A stretch of DNA of 64,000 nt from Caballeronia sp. SL2Y3. Lineage in GTDB: Bacteria; Pseudomonadota; Gammaproteobacteria; Burkholderiales; Burkholderiaceae. The stretch's first letter is position 1; every line of letters begins with the position of its first letter. Made by a program: the position numbers and the translations under genes. The notes below the pieces were generated by a model, which was not told the DNA's origin, searched no databases, and worked only from the letters and a program-made list of their open reading frames with translations. Shown here in pieces: positions 46,700-57,917 of the stretch. The stretch covers positions 186,001-250,000 of the forward strand of contig NZ_CP084261.1 in the NCBI RefSeq assembly GCF_022879575.1. Direction: 5' to 3'.

Positions 46700-48610
46700 A
46701 TGTACGACTTGCTGAAAACCATCGACGATCCGGCCGATTTGCGTGCCCTCGATCGACGCCAACTGCAGCCGCTTGCCGACGAACTGCGGGCCTACGTGCT
46801 CGACAGCGTCTCGCAAACGGGTGGCCATCTGTCGTCCAACCTCGGCACGGTCGAGCTGACGATCGCGCTGCATTATGTGTTCGATACGCCGAACGATCGT
46901 ATCGTCTGGGACGTCGGCCATCAGACGTATCCGCACAAGATTCTGACCGGGCGCCGCGACCGAATGCCGACGCTGCGTCAGCAGAACGGCATTTCGGGCT
47001 TTCCGCGCCGCAGCGAATCCGAGTACGACACGTTCGGCACGGCGCATTCGAGCACGTCGATCTCGGCGGCGCTCGGCATGGCCATCGCGAACAAGCTGCA
47101 GGGCGACAACCGCTATTCCATCGCCGTGATCGGCGACGGCGCGATGACCGCCGGCATGGCGTTCGAGGCGATGAACAACGCGGGCGTCGCCGACGACCTG
47201 CCGCTGCTCGTCATCCTCAACGACAACGACATGTCGATCTCGCCGCCGGTCGGCGCGCTGAACCGCCATCTCGCGCGTCTGATGTCGGGCCGCTTCTATG
47301 CCGCCGCCCGCGCGGGCGTGGAGCGCGTGCTGCGCGCCGCGCCGCCGGTGCTCGACCTCGCGCGCAAGCTCGAAGAGCACGCGAAAGGCATGATCGTGCC
47401 GGCCACGCTCTTCGAAGAGTTCGGCTTCAACTACATCGGCCCGATCGACGGCCACGATCTCGACTCGCTCATTCCGACGCTGCAAAACATCAAGGAACTG
47501 CGCGGTCCGCAATTCCTGCACGTCGTCACGAAGAAGGGCCAGGGCTACAAGCTCGCGGAAGCCGATCCCGTGCTCTATCACGGCCCCGGCAAGTTCAATC
47601 CGGCCGAAGGCATCAAGCCCTCCACCGCGCCGTCGAAGAAGACCTACACGCAGGTTTTCGGCGAATGGCTCTGCGACGCCGCCGCGCAGGATTCGCGCGT
47701 GGTCGGCATCACGCCGGCCATGCGCGAAGGCTCGGGCATGGTCGAGTTCGAAAAGCGTTTCCCGGACCGTTACTTCGACGTCGGCATCGCCGAGCAGCAC
47801 GCGGTCACGTTCGCGGGCGGACTGGCCGCGGACGGCATGAAGCCGGTCGTCGCCATTTATTCGACGTTCCTGCAACGCGCGTACGACCAGTTGATCCACG
47901 ACGTCGCGTTGCAGAATCTGCCGGTCGTTTTTGCAATCGACCGCGCGGGTCTGGTCGGCGCCGACGGCGCGACGCACGCGGGCAATTACGATCTCGCGTT
48001 CCTGCGCTGTATCCCGAACATGACGGTGATGGCCGCATCGGACGAAAACGAATGCCGCCAGATGCTCTACACGGCGCTCCAGCAGCCGAACCCGACGGCC
48101 GTGCGCTATCCGCGCGGCGCGGGTACGGGCGTGGCCACCGTCAAGCAGATGACCGCCATTCCGCTCGGCAAGGGCGAAATCCGCCGTCAGTCGTCGCAGA
48201 AAATGGGTTCGGGCAAGCGCATCGCGATTCTCGCGTTCGGCACGATGGTCGCGCCGTCGCTGGCCGCCGCCGAGGAACTGGACGCCACCGTGGCGAACAT
48301 GCGTTTCGTGAAGCCCGTCGACGCCGACCTGCTGCGCGAACTGGCCGCAACGCACGACGCGCTCGTGACGGTCGAGGAAGGCACGATCATGGGCGGCGCG
48401 GGCTCCGCATGCGTCGAGGCGCTTCTGGCAAGCGGCGTCGTGAAGCCGGTGCTGCAACTGGGCCTGCCGGACGTGTTCATCGACCACGGCGATCCTGCCA
48501 AGCTGCTCGCGAGCGTCGGGCTGGATGCGGCCGGCATTGCGCACTCCATCCGCGAGCGTTTCCTGTCCGCAGTCGAAGCGGCGGGCAAGCTGACCAAGCG
48601 CGTCGCCTGA
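46700..48610 (+). CDS. dxs: 1-deoxy-D-xylulose-5-phosphate synthase
   Basis: 636-aa thiamin-diphosphate enzyme, first step of the MEP isoprenoid route from pyruvate and glyceraldehyde-3-phosphate. The ThDP-binding [18 protein letters not shown] block (about residues 151-169), the transketolase Glu region [17 protein letters not shown] and the [17 protein letters not shown] start region are all present. Length is normal. Probably cotranscribed with xseB and ispA. Confidence 0.98.
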   Translation: MYDLLKTIDDPADLRALDRRQLQPLADELRAYVLDSVSQTGGHLSSNLGTVELTIALHYVFDTPNDRIVWDVGHQTYPHKILTGRRDRMPTLRQQNGISGFPRRSESEYDTFGTAHSSTSISAALGMAIANKLQGDNRYSIAVIGDGAMTAGMAFEAMNNAGVADDLPLLVILNDNDMSISPPVGALNRHLARLMSGRFYAAARAGVERVLRAAPPVLDLARKLEEHAKGMIVPATLFEEFGFNYIGPIDGHDLDSLIPTLQNIKELRGPQFLHVVTKKGQGYKLAEADPVLYHGPGKFNPAEGIKPSTAPSKKTYTQVFGEWLCDAAAQDSRVVGITPAMREGSGMVEFEKRFPDRYFDVGIAEQHAVTFAGGLAADGMKPVVAIYSTFLQRAYDQLIHDVALQNLPVVFAIDRAGLVGADGATHAGNYDLAFLRCIPNMTVMAASDENECRQMLYTALQQPNPTAVRYPRGAGTGVATVKQMTAIPLGKGEIRRQSSQKMGSGKRIAILAFGTMVAPSLAAAEELDATVANMRFVKPVDADLLRELAATHDALVTVEEGTIMGGAGSACVEALLASGVVKPVLQLGLPDVFIDHGDPAKLLASVGLDAAGIAHSIRERFLSAVEAAGKLTKRVA

Positions 48611-48760
48611 CGCGGAACCGGCCACGGGCGCTCGGGGCGCGCCGTTCATCGGCAATGGCCGCAGTGTTTTGCATACGGCGCGGGCTTCGTCCCGCGCCGT
48701 ATGCGTTTCACCGTTTGGCGCCACGCGCGTGAAGCGTCGGTGCAAATAGGACATAAAAAT

Positions 48761-49558
48761 ATGAATCAGATGAATCCCGCCTTCGTGATGCCGGACGTTC
48801 AGAGCACGCCCGACACGCGCCAGATCGCGATTCAGCGCGTCGGCGTGAAAGGCGTGCGGCATCCGCTATCGGTGCGCACGGAAAGCGGCGTGCAGCCGAG
48901 CGTCGGCGTGTGGAATCTCGACGTGCACCTGCCGGCCGAACAAAAAGGCACCCACATGTCGCGCTTCGTCGCGCTGCTGGAAGAACATCGCGAGCCGCTC
49001 GATCAGGCTGCGCTCTGCACCATGCTCGCGTCGATGCTCGCGAAACTCGAAGCGCATTCGGGCCGTATCGAAGTGACGCTGCCGTACTTCGTGATGAAAA
49101 CCGCGCCGGTGTCCGGCGTGCAGAGCCTGCTCGATTACGAGGCGACGTTCATCGCCGAGAAGCGCGACGGCCACACGCGTCTGACGCTGAAAGTGCTCGT
49201 GCCGGTCACGAGCCTGTGCCCCTGCTCGAAGAAGATCTCGCAGTACGGCGCGCACAATCAGCGGTCGCACGTGACGATCACGGCGGAACTGGCGGGCGAA
49301 GTCGCGGTGGAAGAGCTGGTGCGCATTGCGGAAGAAGAGGCGTCCTGCGAACTGTGGGGGCTGCTCAAGCGCCCCGACGAGAAGTTCGTGACCGAGCGCG
49401 CGTATGAGAATCCCAAGTTCGTCGAAGATCTCGTGCGCGATATCGCGACCCGGCTGAACGCGGACGAGCGCATCGTCGCCTACGTGCTCGAAGCGGAGAA
49501 CTTCGAGTCGATCCACAATCACAGCGCGTATGCGGTGATCGAGCGCGACAAACGCTAA
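48761..49558 (+). CDS. folE2: GTP cyclohydrolase FolE2 (type IB)
   Basis: 265-aa enzyme converting GTP to dihydroneopterin triphosphate for folate. The FolE2 signature residues are in [21 protein letters not shown] (about residues 151-171), where the Cys and the surrounding block bind the metal; the C-terminal [11 protein letters not shown] is conserved. Type IB enzymes work with metals other than Zn and often take over under zinc limitation. ATG 48761 is used; a preceding terminator-like gap of 150 bp after dxs suggests a separate promoter. Followed by a strong terminator. Confidence 0.96.
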   Translation: MNQMNPAFVMPDVQSTPDTRQIAIQRVGVKGVRHPLSVRTESGVQPSVGVWNLDVHLPAEQKGTHMSRFVALLEEHREPLDQAALCTMLASMLAKLEAHSGRIEVTLPYFVMKTAPVSGVQSLLDYEATFIAEKRDGHTRLTLKVLVPVTSLCPCSKKISQYGAHNQRSHVTITAELAGEVAVEELVRIAEEEASCELWGLLKRPDEKFVTERAYENPKFVEDLVRDIATRLNADERIVAYVLEAENFESIHNHSAYAVIERDKR

Positions 49559-49585
49559 TGGCGTGACGCGATCGAGTTGAGCGAA

Positions 49586-49611
49586 AGCCGGTCTGAGCGA
49601 CCGGCTTTTTT
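49586..49611 (+). terminator. Terminator of folE2
   Basis: AGCCGGTC / GACCGGCT perfect 8-bp stem, TGAGC loop, then six T residues. Confidence 0.92.
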
Positions 49612-49731
49612 GTTGCGGCTTCCACTTCCGCACGCTGGCGTTTGCTTGCCGTCCGGCTCGCCGCCATTGTCTCCGGAACGCGCCCGCCCGTAGAATGCTC
49701 TCCCGACCTTCACGAGCATACGGAGGGCATC

Positions 49732-50358
49732 TTGATCCTGATCGGCCAATACGATTCTCCGTTCGTGCGGCGCGTCGCCATCGCGCTGACGCTGTACGAC
49801 ATGGCGTTCGAGCATCGCCCGTGGTCCGTGTTCGGCGATGCCGACAAGATCGCGCCGTTCAATCCGCTGATTCGCGTGCCGACGCTCGTGCTCGATTCGG
49901 GCGACGCGCTGATCGAAAGCGCGATGATTCTCGATTATCTCGACGAACAGGCGGGCCCCGGACGCGCGCTGATCGCATCAGCGGGACCAGCGCGGCGCGA
50001 GGCGCTGAAGGTGTGCGCGCTTGCCACGGGCCTCGCCGACAAAGCCGTCGCGCTCGTCTACGAGCGTGTGCTGCACAAGGAAAAATCGCAAGCGTGGGTG
50101 GATCGCTGCACGGGGCAGGTCGAGCGCGTGCTCGACGTGCTCCAAGCGGACCGCGCCGCGCGCCCGACGCCGTACTGGTTCGGCGATTCGATCGGTCATG
50201 CGGACATCGCCGTGGCGTGCGCGCTGCGCTTTGCGCGCGAAGCCCATCCGCAGGTCTTCGCGCAAACGCGCTGGCCGTCGCTGATCGGTCACGCGGATCG
50301 CTGCGAGACGCTGCCGGTGTTCAATGCCATCGTGCAGCCGTTCAATCCGCCGAAATAG
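49732..50358 (+). CDS. Glutathione S-transferase-like protein
   Basis: 208-aa GST-superfamily protein: N-terminal thioredoxin fold (ILIGQYDSPFVRRVAIALTLYDMAFEHRPWSVF, with the conserved cis-Pro in VPTLVL and ESAMILDYL) and an all-helical C-terminal domain (SIGHADIAVACALRF). Substrate unknown. I use TTG 49732 because GGAGG lies 6 nt upstream and the protein then starts MILIGQYDSPF, as expected for the fold. Upstream ATGs would add unconserved sequence. It converges with tsaD, 4 bp apart. Confidence 0.88.
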   Translation: MILIGQYDSPFVRRVAIALTLYDMAFEHRPWSVFGDADKIAPFNPLIRVPTLVLDSGDALIESAMILDYLDEQAGPGRALIASAGPARREALKVCALATGLADKAVALVYERVLHKEKSQAWVDRCTGQVERVLDVLQADRAARPTPYWFGDSIGHADIAVACALRFAREAHPQVFAQTRWPSLIGHADRCETLPVFNAIVQPFNPPK

Positions 50359-50362
50359 GCAG

Positions 50363-51400
50363 TCAGGCCCGAGCGAGCGCAGTGAGATCCCAGCGGGGCT
50401 TCACGGTGAACGCGTAGTCGCGCACGGCCTGCTCCGGCCAGCGCGCGAGCCGCAGCGCGCCGGCCAGCGCGATCATCGCGCCGTTGTCCGTGCAGAGCGA
50501 CAAGTCCGGATAGTGAACGTCGAAGCGCCGCTTCTTCGCCGCCGCCGACAGCGCCTCGCGCAACTGCCGGTTCGCGCCGACGCCGCCCGCCACGACGAGC
50601 CGCTTGAGGCCGGTCTTCTTCAGCGCCGCCAGCGATTTCGCGACGAGCACGTCGACGGCGGCATCGACGAAACCGCGCGCGAGATCCGCCTTCGCCTGTT
50701 CGCAGACATTGCCGCCGGATGCGTCGAGCTTGCGGCTGTGCGTCAGCACGGCGGTTTTAAGGCCGCTGAAGCTGAAGTCGAGATCGCCGGAGTGGAGCAT
50801 CGGGCGCGGCAGCGCGACGGCGCCCGGCGTGCCGAATTCGGCCAGGCGCGAGACTTCCGGCCCGCCCGGATAGCCGAGCCCGAGCAGCTTCGCGGTCTTG
50901 TCGAAGGCTTCGCCGGCGGCATCGTCGAGCGTTTCGCCGAGCGTCTCGTAGACGCCCACGTCCGTCACGCGCATCAATTGCGTATGGCCGCCCGACACCA
51001 GCAGCGCGACGAACGGAAACGGCGGCGGCGAATCGACCAAAAGCGGCGAGAGCAGATGCCCTTCGAGATGGTGAATGCCGACCGTCGGCTTGTCCCACGC
51101 CATCGCGAGCGCATTGGCGATGCTCGCGCCAACCAGAAGCGCACCCGCGAGCCCCGGCCCTTGCGTGAACGCGATAGCGTCGATGCTCTCGCGCTCGACG
51201 CGCGCCTCGGCCATCACCTGTTCGAGGAGCGGCAGCGCGCGGCGGATGTGATCGCGCGACGCGAGTTCCGGCACCACGCCGCCGTACTCGCGATGCATGG
51301 CGATCTGCGAGTGAAGGGCGTGCGAAAGCAGCCCGCGCTCGGTGTCGTAGAGCGCGAGGCCGGTTTCGTCGCAGGAACTTTCGATGCCGAGAACGAGCAT
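50363..51400 (-). CDS. tsaD: tRNA N6-threonylcarbamoyladenosine synthase catalytic subunit
   Basis: 345-aa subunit of the TsaBDE complex that makes t6A37 in ANN-decoding tRNAs. It has the ASKHA fold with [14 protein letters not shown] at the N-terminus, the metal-binding HLEGHLLSP (about residues 112-120), SGGHT (about 136-140) and the C-terminal CTDNGAMIA. Start ATG 51400 gives [14 protein letters not shown], the family start; an ATG 15 bp upstream (MDVTP) is an alternative. It is divergent from the HI0933-type gene. Confidence 0.96.
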   Translation of the reverse strand: MLVLGIESSCDETGLALYDTERGLLSHALHSQIAMHREYGGVVPELASRDHIRRALPLLEQVMAEARVERESIDAIAFTQGPGLAGALLVGASIANALAMAWDKPTVGIHHLEGHLLSPLLVDSPPPFPFVALLVSGGHTQLMRVTDVGVYETLGETLDDAAGEAFDKTAKLLGLGYPGGPEVSRLAEFGTPGAVALPRPMLHSGDLDFSFSGLKTAVLTHSRKLDASGGNVCEQAKADLARGFVDAAVDVLVAKSLAALKKTGLKRLVVAGGVGANRQLREALSAAAKKRRFDVHYPDLSLCTDNGAMIALAGALRLARWPEQAVRDYAFTVKPRWDLTALARA

Positions 51401-51493
51401 GGGGGTGACATCCATTGGGTGCATCAAAGCGAACCGAAAAGTATAGCAGCGGGCCGCGCGGCGCGTTTCAGGGCGGCAGTTACAATGCGCGGC

Positions 51494-52720
51494 ATGGAAT
51501 CCTTCGATATCGCCGTCATCGGCGCGGGCGCGGCCGGCATGATGTGCGCGGCCGTCGCGGCTCAGACGGGCCGGCGCGTCGTGCTGATCGACCACGCCGA
51601 GCGCCTCGCCGAGAAAATCCGCATCTCCGGCGGCGGGCGCTGCAACTTCACGAACATCAACGCGCAGCCGGCCAATTTTCTGTCCGCGAATCGGCATTTT
51701 TGCCGTTCGGCGCTCGCCCGCTATACGCCCCGCGACTTTCTCGCGCTCCTGAAGCAGTATCGCGTGAAGTGGCACGAGAAGCACAAGGGCCAGCTTTTCT
51801 GCGACGACTCCAGCGAGACGATCATCGACGTCTTGCGCAGCGAGTGCGACGCGGGTGGCGTCGCGTGGCGGCGTCCGGTGAGCGTGCACGCGATCCGTCA
51901 CGACGGCGCGCGTTTCGCGCTCGATACGACCGCCGGCGCGATCGGCGCGGCCGCGCTCGTGATCGCGACGGGCGGGCTGTCTATCCCGAAGATCGGCGCG
52001 ACCGACTTCGGCTACCGCGTCGCGAAGCAGTTCGGCCACAAGCTCGTCGATACGCGGCCCGCGCTGGTGCCGCTCACGTTCACCTCCGCCGACTGGGCGC
52101 CGTTCGCCGCGCTGTCGGGGCTTTCGCTGCCGGTGCGCATCAGCACGGGAAGCGGCAAGACGCGCGGCGAGTTCGACGAAGACCTGCTGCTCACGCATCG
52201 CGGGCTGTCGGGTCCGGGCGTGCTGCAAATTTCGAGCTACTGGAATCCGTCCGAGCCGATTCGCGTCGATCTGCTCCCCGACCTCGACGCCACCGAAATA
52301 CTGCTGGAAGCGAAAGCCGGATCGCGCAAACAGATCGGCAACTTCCTCGCCGAACACGTGCCGGCGCGCCTCGCGCACGCATGGCTCGACGCGCAGCGCG
52401 TGCCGGTCGATGCGCGCCTCGCCGATCTCCCCGACCGCACGCTTAAAGGCATCGGCGCGTCGCTGTCCGCCTGGACGCTGACGCCGAGCGGCACCGAGGG
52501 CTACCGCAAGGCGGAAGTCACGCGCGGCGGCGTCGATACGCGCGAACTCTCGTCGGCCACGATGATGAGCGAACGCGTGCCCGGCCTCTTCTTCGTCGGC
52601 GAGGCGGTGGACGTCACCGGCTGGCTCGGCGGCTACAACTTCCAGTGGGCGTGGGCATCCGGAGTGGCGGCGGGAAAGGCGGCGTCGGAGTACGCGCGCG
52701 GCGCGGCGAAAGTCGCCTGA
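51494..52720 (+). CDS. HI0933/YhiN-family flavoprotein
   Basis: 408-aa predicted FAD-binding oxidoreductase of unknown substrate. FAD motif [18 protein letters not shown] at residue 6, the family block [16 protein letters not shown] (about 41-56), the [17 protein letters not shown] block (about 155-171) and the C-terminal [22 protein letters not shown] are all typical. ATG 51494 is the usual start; ATG 51485 adds three residues. Ends 253 bp before yqeY. Confidence 0.9.
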   Translation: MESFDIAVIGAGAAGMMCAAVAAQTGRRVVLIDHAERLAEKIRISGGGRCNFTNINAQPANFLSANRHFCRSALARYTPRDFLALLKQYRVKWHEKHKGQLFCDDSSETIIDVLRSECDAGGVAWRRPVSVHAIRHDGARFALDTTAGAIGAAALVIATGGLSIPKIGATDFGYRVAKQFGHKLVDTRPALVPLTFTSADWAPFAALSGLSLPVRISTGSGKTRGEFDEDLLLTHRGLSGPGVLQISSYWNPSEPIRVDLLPDLDATEILLEAKAGSRKQIGNFLAEHVPARLAHAWLDAQRVPVDARLADLPDRTLKGIGASLSAWTLTPSGTEGYRKAEVTRGGVDTRELSSATMMSERVPGLFFVGEAVDVTGWLGGYNFQWAWASGVAAGKAASEYARGAAKVA

Positions 52721-52768
52721 GCCTTCCTCGCGGCAGGTGTTTCACCGGTCTCGAATCGCAGACCCGTT

Positions 52769-52916
52769 TGCTATACTCGGACGGTCATCGAAGGAGTTCG
52801 CGCGCCTTTCGCCGCGCTTCTTCGCTCTGGCTGACGCGACCCGCGGCGCGCATCGCTGCAAGCTCCAGAAGGCCCGCTTACAGTCCCGCTTGAGGAACGT
52901 CCCCAAGCGGGTTTTT
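52769..52916 (+). ncRNA. Candidate small transcript upstream of yqeY
   Basis: An extended -10 box TGCTATACT (52769-52777) and a strong terminator (52885-52916, stem CCCGCTTG / CAAGCGGG plus T run) bracket about 130 bp with no start codon behind a GAAGGAG sequence. That arrangement fits a short RNA or a leader left behind by a lost gene. The -35 box is weak and no RNA family is recognised. Confidence 0.35.
52885..52916 (+). terminator. Terminator before yqeY
   Basis: Perfect 8-bp stem CCCGCTTG / CAAGCGGG with an 11-base loop, followed by TTTTT. It ends whatever is transcribed from the promoter near 52770, and implies that yqeY needs read-through or its own start within 60 bp. Confidence 0.85.
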
Positions 52917-52973
52917 GCTTTCGCAGCGCAGGAAGTCAGCCGAAATTCTTTTTGCAATTGCACCGGGTGAAAG

Positions 52974-53420
52974 ATGAGCCTCAAGGACCAGATCAACGAC
53001 GACATGAAGACGGCCATGCGCGCGCGCGAAACCGAGCGCCTCGGCACGATTCGCCTGCTGCTCGCAGCCATCAAGCAGCGTGAAGTCGACGATCGCGTGA
53101 CCCTCGACGACGCGGGCGTGACCGCCGTCATCGACAAGATGATCAAGCAGCGCAAGGACTCGGTGAGCCAGTTCCAGGCTGCGGGCCGCGACGATCTCGT
53201 CGCGAAGGAAAACGCGGAGCTCGCCGTGCTCGCCGCGTACATGCCCGAGCAGCTTTCCGCCGATGCCATCGCCGCCGAAGTGCAGGCCGCCGTCGCCGCG
53301 ACCGGCGCAGCGGGCCCGCAGGACATGGGCAAGGTGATGGGCGTGCTCAAGCCGAAGCTCGCGGGCAAGGCGGATATGACCGCCGTCTCCGCGCAGGTGA
53401 AAGCGGCGCTCGCGAAGTAA
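52974..53420 (+). CDS. yqeY: GatB/YqeY-domain protein
   Basis: 148-aa protein of the YqeY family, similar to the tail domain of the amidotransferase subunit GatB; it probably contacts tRNA, exact role unknown. Typical elements are SLKDQINDDMKTAMRARETERLGTIRLLLAAIKQREVD and the C-terminal DMGKVMGVLKPKLAGKADM. It lies 21 bp before dnaG, forming the start of a yqeY-dnaG-rpoD group. Confidence 0.94.
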   Translation: MSLKDQINDDMKTAMRARETERLGTIRLLLAAIKQREVDDRVTLDDAGVTAVIDKMIKQRKDSVSQFQAAGRDDLVAKENAELAVLAAYMPEQLSADAIAAEVQAAVAATGAAGPQDMGKVMGVLKPKLAGKADMTAVSAQVKAALAK

Positions 53421-53441
53421 CCGACTCCGCGCTCGCATCCG

Positions 53442-55325
53442 GTGATTCCTCACGCATTTCTGCAGGATCTGCTCAACCGCGTCGATATCGTCGACGTGGT
53501 GGGCCGCTACGTCCAGTTGAAGAAGGGCGGCGCGAACTTCATGGGCCTGTGCCCGTTTCACAACGAGAAGAGCCCGTCGTTCACCGTGAGTCCGACGAAG
53601 CAGTTCTATCATTGCTTCGGCTGCGGCGCGCACGGCACGGCCATCGGCTTCCTGATGGAGCACACGGGGCTCACGTTCCCCGAAGCCGTCAAGGATCTGG
53701 CGCAAGGCGCGGGATTGACGGTGCCGCAGGAGCCGTCGAATTCGTTCCGCGGCGGCGGCTATGGCAGCGAAAGCGCGCCGAGCAAGGCAGTGAGCGTCGC
53801 GCTCACGGAAGTCATGCAGACCGCCTGCGATTTCTACCGAAAGCAGTTGCGCGCGGCTCCGAACGCCATCGCGTATCTCAAGAAACGCGGACTGACCGGC
53901 GAGATCGCCGCGCGCTTCGGCCTCGGCTACGCGCCGGACGGCTGGCAGAACCTGGAAGCCGCGTTCCCCGATTACCGCAACGACAATCTCGTCGAAGCGG
54001 GCCTCGTCATCGTCAGCGAGAAGACCGACGCGCAAGGCCAGCCGCGCCGCTACGACCGCTTCCGCGAGCGCGTGATGTTCCCCATCCGCAATGTGAAGGG
54101 CAATGTCATCGGCTTCGGCGGGCGCGTGCTGGACGGCGGCGAGCCGAAGTATTTGAATTCCCCTGAAACGCCGCTATTTAGCAAGGGCAGCGAGCTTTAC
54201 GGCCTGTTCGAAGCGCGTCTTGCGATCCGGGAATTGGGGTATGCGCTCGTCGTCGAAGGGTATATGGATGTCGTCGCGCTCGCGCAGCTCGGCTTCGCGA
54301 ACGCGGTCGCAACGCTGGGCACGGCCTGCACGCCCGTCCACGTGCAAAAGCTCTTCCGTCAGACCGACACCGTGGTGTTCAGCTTCGACGGCGATTCGGC
54401 CGGCCGACGCGCCGCGCGCCGCGCGCTCGAAGCAGCGCTGCCGCACGCGGCGGACAACCGGACCATCAAGTTCCTCTTTCTGCCGAAAGAGCACGATCCG
54501 GACAGCTACGTGCGCGAGTTCGGCGCGGACGGTTTCGGCGAGCAGGTCGACCGCGCCATGCCGTTGTCGCAGTTCCTGCTGAACGAAGTGCTGAACGACA
54601 AGGAGCTGGAGCAGCCCGAAGGCCGCGCAAAGGCGCTCTTCGACGCCAAGCCGCTCCTGCAGGCGCTTCCGGCCAACGCGCTGCGGGTGCAGATCCTGCA
54701 TATGCTGGCAGACCGGCTCGCGACGCCGTTCACGGAAATTGCGGCGCTTTGCGATATCGATTCCCGGGCGGCGGCCGTCGCCCGCGCGTCGGTGCCGAAG
54801 AGCGAGCGGCGTCGCGTGACCGGGCAGGAACAGCGGGCGCTGCGCAATCTGGTCATGTATCCGGGCATCGCGGCATCGCTCGATGAAGAGAGCGAACGCA
54901 CGCTCGTGACCATGACCGAGCATGGCGAGCTTTTCAGCGAAGTGCTCGGCCACGTGCGCGAACTGGGCGGCGCGGCGGAATTCCAGATGTTGTCGGACGT
55001 TTTGAGAAATGCAGCAAATGCGCCGACCTACGAGGATATCTTCCAGGAAATTCTCGCCTATGATGAAAACGTGCGGGATTTGCTGTTACGCGACCCGTCC
55101 GACGAAGACGCCGCGCAACGCGTGGACGAGCAGAAGCGCTTGTTGACCGAAGAGTTGCTCGCGACAGTCGTCAAGCTGCGGCACGACAGTTATCGCGCGC
55201 GGCTCGATCAACTGGCGCGGCAGTCGAGCCTCTCGGCGGAGGAGGTGGCGGAGTTCTCGGATCTGTCGGCGAAAGTCGCGCAGATCAAGGCGGGACGGGC
55301 CGCAAGCCCGGATCGGGAAAAGTGA
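53442..55325 (+). CDS. dnaG: DNA primase
   Basis: 627-aa primase that lays RNA primers at the fork. The N-terminal CHC2 zinc finger is complete (CPFHNEKSPSFTV … YHCFGCGAHG, about residues 39-66). The TOPRIM domain includes LVVEGYMDV (about 268-276) and FDGDSAGRRAARRAL, and the C-terminal helicase-binding part is about residues 450-627. The start is GTG 53442 (VIPHAFLQDLLNRVDIVDVVG), matching family length. No strong ribosome site, suggesting coupling to yqeY. Confidence 0.97.
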   Translation: MIPHAFLQDLLNRVDIVDVVGRYVQLKKGGANFMGLCPFHNEKSPSFTVSPTKQFYHCFGCGAHGTAIGFLMEHTGLTFPEAVKDLAQGAGLTVPQEPSNSFRGGGYGSESAPSKAVSVALTEVMQTACDFYRKQLRAAPNAIAYLKKRGLTGEIAARFGLGYAPDGWQNLEAAFPDYRNDNLVEAGLVIVSEKTDAQGQPRRYDRFRERVMFPIRNVKGNVIGFGGRVLDGGEPKYLNSPETPLFSKGSELYGLFEARLAIRELGYALVVEGYMDVVALAQLGFANAVATLGTACTPVHVQKLFRQTDTVVFSFDGDSAGRRAARRALEAALPHAADNRTIKFLFLPKEHDPDSYVREFGADGFGEQVDRAMPLSQFLLNEVLNDKELEQPEGRAKALFDAKPLLQALPANALRVQILHMLADRLATPFTEIAALCDIDSRAAAVARASVPKSERRRVTGQEQRALRNLVMYPGIAASLDEESERTLVTMTEHGELFSEVLGHVRELGGAAEFQMLSDVLRNAANAPTYEDIFQEILAYDENVRDLLLRDPSDEDAAQRVDEQKRLLTEELLATVVKLRHDSYRARLDQLARQSSLSAEEVAEFSDLSAKVAQIKAGRAASPDREK

Positions 55326-55730
55326 ACTGCTATAATAAAAAGTTGAAAATTCGTTGCTTTTTTTCAACGATTTGTACGAATTCGCTGGCTAGCGCAGTCT
55401 GAGCGGCGAGACGTACGGAAGCTTTGAGGGAATTTGCGAGAGTTGCAAGGGCGCTGGCTGAATCGGCTGTCGCGGCGCGCGAAAGGGCGGTTTCGCCTCG
55501 AGCGGGGCGCGACACATAGAACAGGCGGATAAGCACGCCGACGAACAGACGGGCGCAAGGGAAGCGGCTGCTATTGCGGGTAGGAGCGATTCGCGTGCGA
55601 GCGCATCGCTCGAACCGCGGTAGCGCCCCGGGCAGGGCACGCAGCCAGGCAGGTCGAGGCACGTGCGCATTGGGTATTCACGGTTCCATCGGTTGCCGTC
55701 CGGCAGCCGCGAGTCGAGACTAGAGCCTGT
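55326..55730 (+). promoter_or_regulatory. rpoD promoter and long leader
   Basis: An extended -10 box TGCTATAAT ends at 55336, six bases after the dnaG stop. An A/T-rich hairpin follows (GTTGAAAA / TTTTTCAAC, about 55342-55370), then about 360 nt of untranslated leader with no credible ORF. The hairpin may attenuate dnaG read-through, leaving rpoD with its own promoter. Confidence 0.6.
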
Positions 55731-57785
55731 ATGGCGAACTCCATGACGAAAAAGCTGAACGATGTACCCGTCGAAGACGACGCACCGCAAACTGCAGAGC
55801 CGGCCGCCGCACCCGCGGCGAAGGTCGAAAAGGCCAAGGCACGCGACCGCCGCGCCAAGGAGAAGGCGCTTCTGAAAGACGCGTTCGCGTCGAGCGCGCC
55901 CGGCACGGTCGAAGAGCTGGAAGAGCGCCGTTCGAAACTGCGCGCGCTCATCAAGCTCGGCAAGGAGCGCGGGTTCCTCACGTACGCCGAAATCAACGAT
56001 CACCTTCCGGACAACTTCACGGAAACCGAGGCGATCGAAGGCATTATCAGCACGTTCAACGACATGGGCGTGGCGGTGTACGAGCAGGCGCCCGACGCCG
56101 AGACGCTGCTGCTGAACGACAACGCGCCGAACGCCTCGGCCGACGACGAGGTCGAGGAAGAAGCCGAAGTCGCGCTCTCCACGGTCGATTCCGAGTTCGG
56201 CCGAACCACCGACCCCGTGCGCATGTACATGCGCGAAATGGGCACGGTCGAGCTGCTGACGCGCGAAGGCGAGATCGAGATTGCGAAGCGCATCGAGGAC
56301 GGCCTCAAGCACATGGTCATGGCGATTTCCGCCTGCCCGACGACCATCGCGGACATTCTCGCGATGGCCGAGCGCGTGCAGAACGAGGAAACGCGCGTCG
56401 ACGAACTCGTCGATGGCCTGATCGATCCGAACGCGGAAGACACCGACGGCTTCTCCGAACAGGAAGCCGAGGCGATCGAGTCCGAGGACGAGGAAGCCGA
56501 CGAGGAAAGCGACGAAGAAGAGGACGACGATGACGGCGCCGCGCAGGCGAGCGCCAACGCCGCCCAACTCGAAGCGCTGAAGCGCCAGTCGCTCGAAAAG
56601 TTCTCCCTCATCAGCGAGTGGTTCGACAAGATGCGCCGCGCGTACGAGAAGGAAGGCTATAAGTCGAAGGCGTACCTGAAGGCGCAGGAAGCCATTCAGA
56701 CCGAACTCATGTCGATCCGCTTCACGGCGCGCACCGTCGAGCGCCTGTGCGACACGCTGCGCGCGCAAGTCGATGAAGTGCGGCAGGTCGAGCGGCAGAT
56801 CCTGCATACGGTCGTCGACAAGTGCGGCATGCCGCGCGCGGAGTTCATCGCCCGCTTTCCGGGCAATGAGACGGACCTCGACTGGGCGGACAAGGTCGTC
56901 GCGGAAGGGCACGATTACAGCGCGGTGCTGGAGCGCAATATCCCGGCGATCCGCGAACAGCAGCAGCGTCTGCTGGATTTGCAGGCGCGCGTGGTGTTGC
57001 CGCTGAAGGACCTGAAGGAAACCAATCGCCAGATGGCGGCGGGCGAACTGAAGGCGCGTCAGGCGAAGCGCGAAATGACCGAGGCCAATCTGCGCCTCGT
57101 GATTTCGATTGCGAAGAAATACACGAACCGCGGATTGCAATTCCTCGATCTGATTCAGGAAGGCAATATCGGCCTGATGAAGGCGGTGGACAAGTTCGAA
57201 TATCGTCGCGGCTACAAGTTTTCCACTTACGCGACGTGGTGGATTCGCCAGGCCATTACGCGGTCGATTGCGGATCAGGCGCGCACCATTCGTATTCCGG
57301 TTCACATGATCGAGACGATCAACAAGATGAACCGTATTTCGCGGCAGATTCTGCAGGAGACCGGCCTGGAACCGGATCCGGCGACGCTTGCCGAGAAGAT
57401 GGAAATGCCCGAGGACAAGATCCGCAAGATCATGAAGATCGCGAAGGAGCCGATCTCCATGGAAACGCCGATCGGCGACGACGACGACTCGCATCTTGGC
57501 GATTTCATCGAAGATACGAACACGGTAGCCCCTTCCGACGCTGCGCTGCATGCGAGCATGCGGGACGTGGTGAAGGACGTGCTCGACTCGCTGACGCCGC
57601 GTGAGGCGAAGGTGCTGCGGATGCGCTTCGGCATCGAGATGAGCACGGATCACACGCTGGAGGAAGTGGGCAAGCAGTTCGACGTGACGCGTGAGCGCAT
57701 TCGCCAGATCGAGGCGAAGGCGCTGCGCAAACTGCGTCACCCGAGCCGGTCGGACAAGCTGAAGTCGTTCCTCGAGGGCAATTGA
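55731..57785 (+). CDS. rpoD: RNA polymerase primary sigma factor (sigma-70)
   Basis: 684-aa housekeeping sigma. Region 1.1 is at about residues 40-110; region 1.2 begins with [23 protein letters not shown] long non-conserved region contains an extreme acidic stretch ([17 protein letters not shown], about residues 250-266). Regions 2.1-2.4 include [26 protein letters not shown] and [17 protein letters not shown]; region 4.2 is [23 protein letters not shown] 55731 and ATG 55743 are both possible starts. Last gene of the yqeY-dnaG-rpoD group, ended by a terminator. Confidence 0.97.
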   Translation: MANSMTKKLNDVPVEDDAPQTAEPAAAPAAKVEKAKARDRRAKEKALLKDAFASSAPGTVEELEERRSKLRALIKLGKERGFLTYAEINDHLPDNFTETEAIEGIISTFNDMGVAVYEQAPDAETLLLNDNAPNASADDEVEEEAEVALSTVDSEFGRTTDPVRMYMREMGTVELLTREGEIEIAKRIEDGLKHMVMAISACPTTIADILAMAERVQNEETRVDELVDGLIDPNAEDTDGFSEQEAEAIESEDEEADEESDEEEDDDDGAAQASANAAQLEALKRQSLEKFSLISEWFDKMRRAYEKEGYKSKAYLKAQEAIQTELMSIRFTARTVERLCDTLRAQVDEVRQVERQILHTVVDKCGMPRAEFIARFPGNETDLDWADKVVAEGHDYSAVLERNIPAIREQQQRLLDLQARVVLPLKDLKETNRQMAAGELKARQAKREMTEANLRLVISIAKKYTNRGLQFLDLIQEGNIGLMKAVDKFEYRRGYKFSTYATWWIRQAITRSIADQARTIRIPVHMIETINKMNRISRQILQETGLEPDPATLAEKMEMPEDKIRKIMKIAKEPISMETPIGDDDDSHLGDFIEDTNTVAPSDAALHASMRDVVKDVLDSLTPREAKVLRMRFGIEMSTDHTLEEVGKQFDVTRERIRQIEAKALRKLRHPSRSDKLKSFLEGN

Positions 57786-57871
57786 TGCGCGTCCCGGGCT
57801 TGTATTGAGAGACGTTGTAAGGCAAACTCGCAGACCTTCGAGAGTCGCCTTTGGCATCCTTCTGAAGCATC

Positions 57872-57899
57872 AGAAAGCGCCGCACGGCGCTTTCTTTTT
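57872..57899 (+). terminator. Terminator of rpoD
   Basis: AGAAAGCGCC / GGCGCTTTCT perfect 10-bp stem with a GCAC loop and a following T run. Confidence 0.93.
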
Positions 57900-57917
57900 G
57901 CCCTCCGTTTTCGAGAG

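Noticed and set aside
52737..52970. Small basic frames that might be ribosomal protein S21
   Set aside because: No KENEPFE or RKRKKAAAVKR-type segment; the frames cross the terminator.
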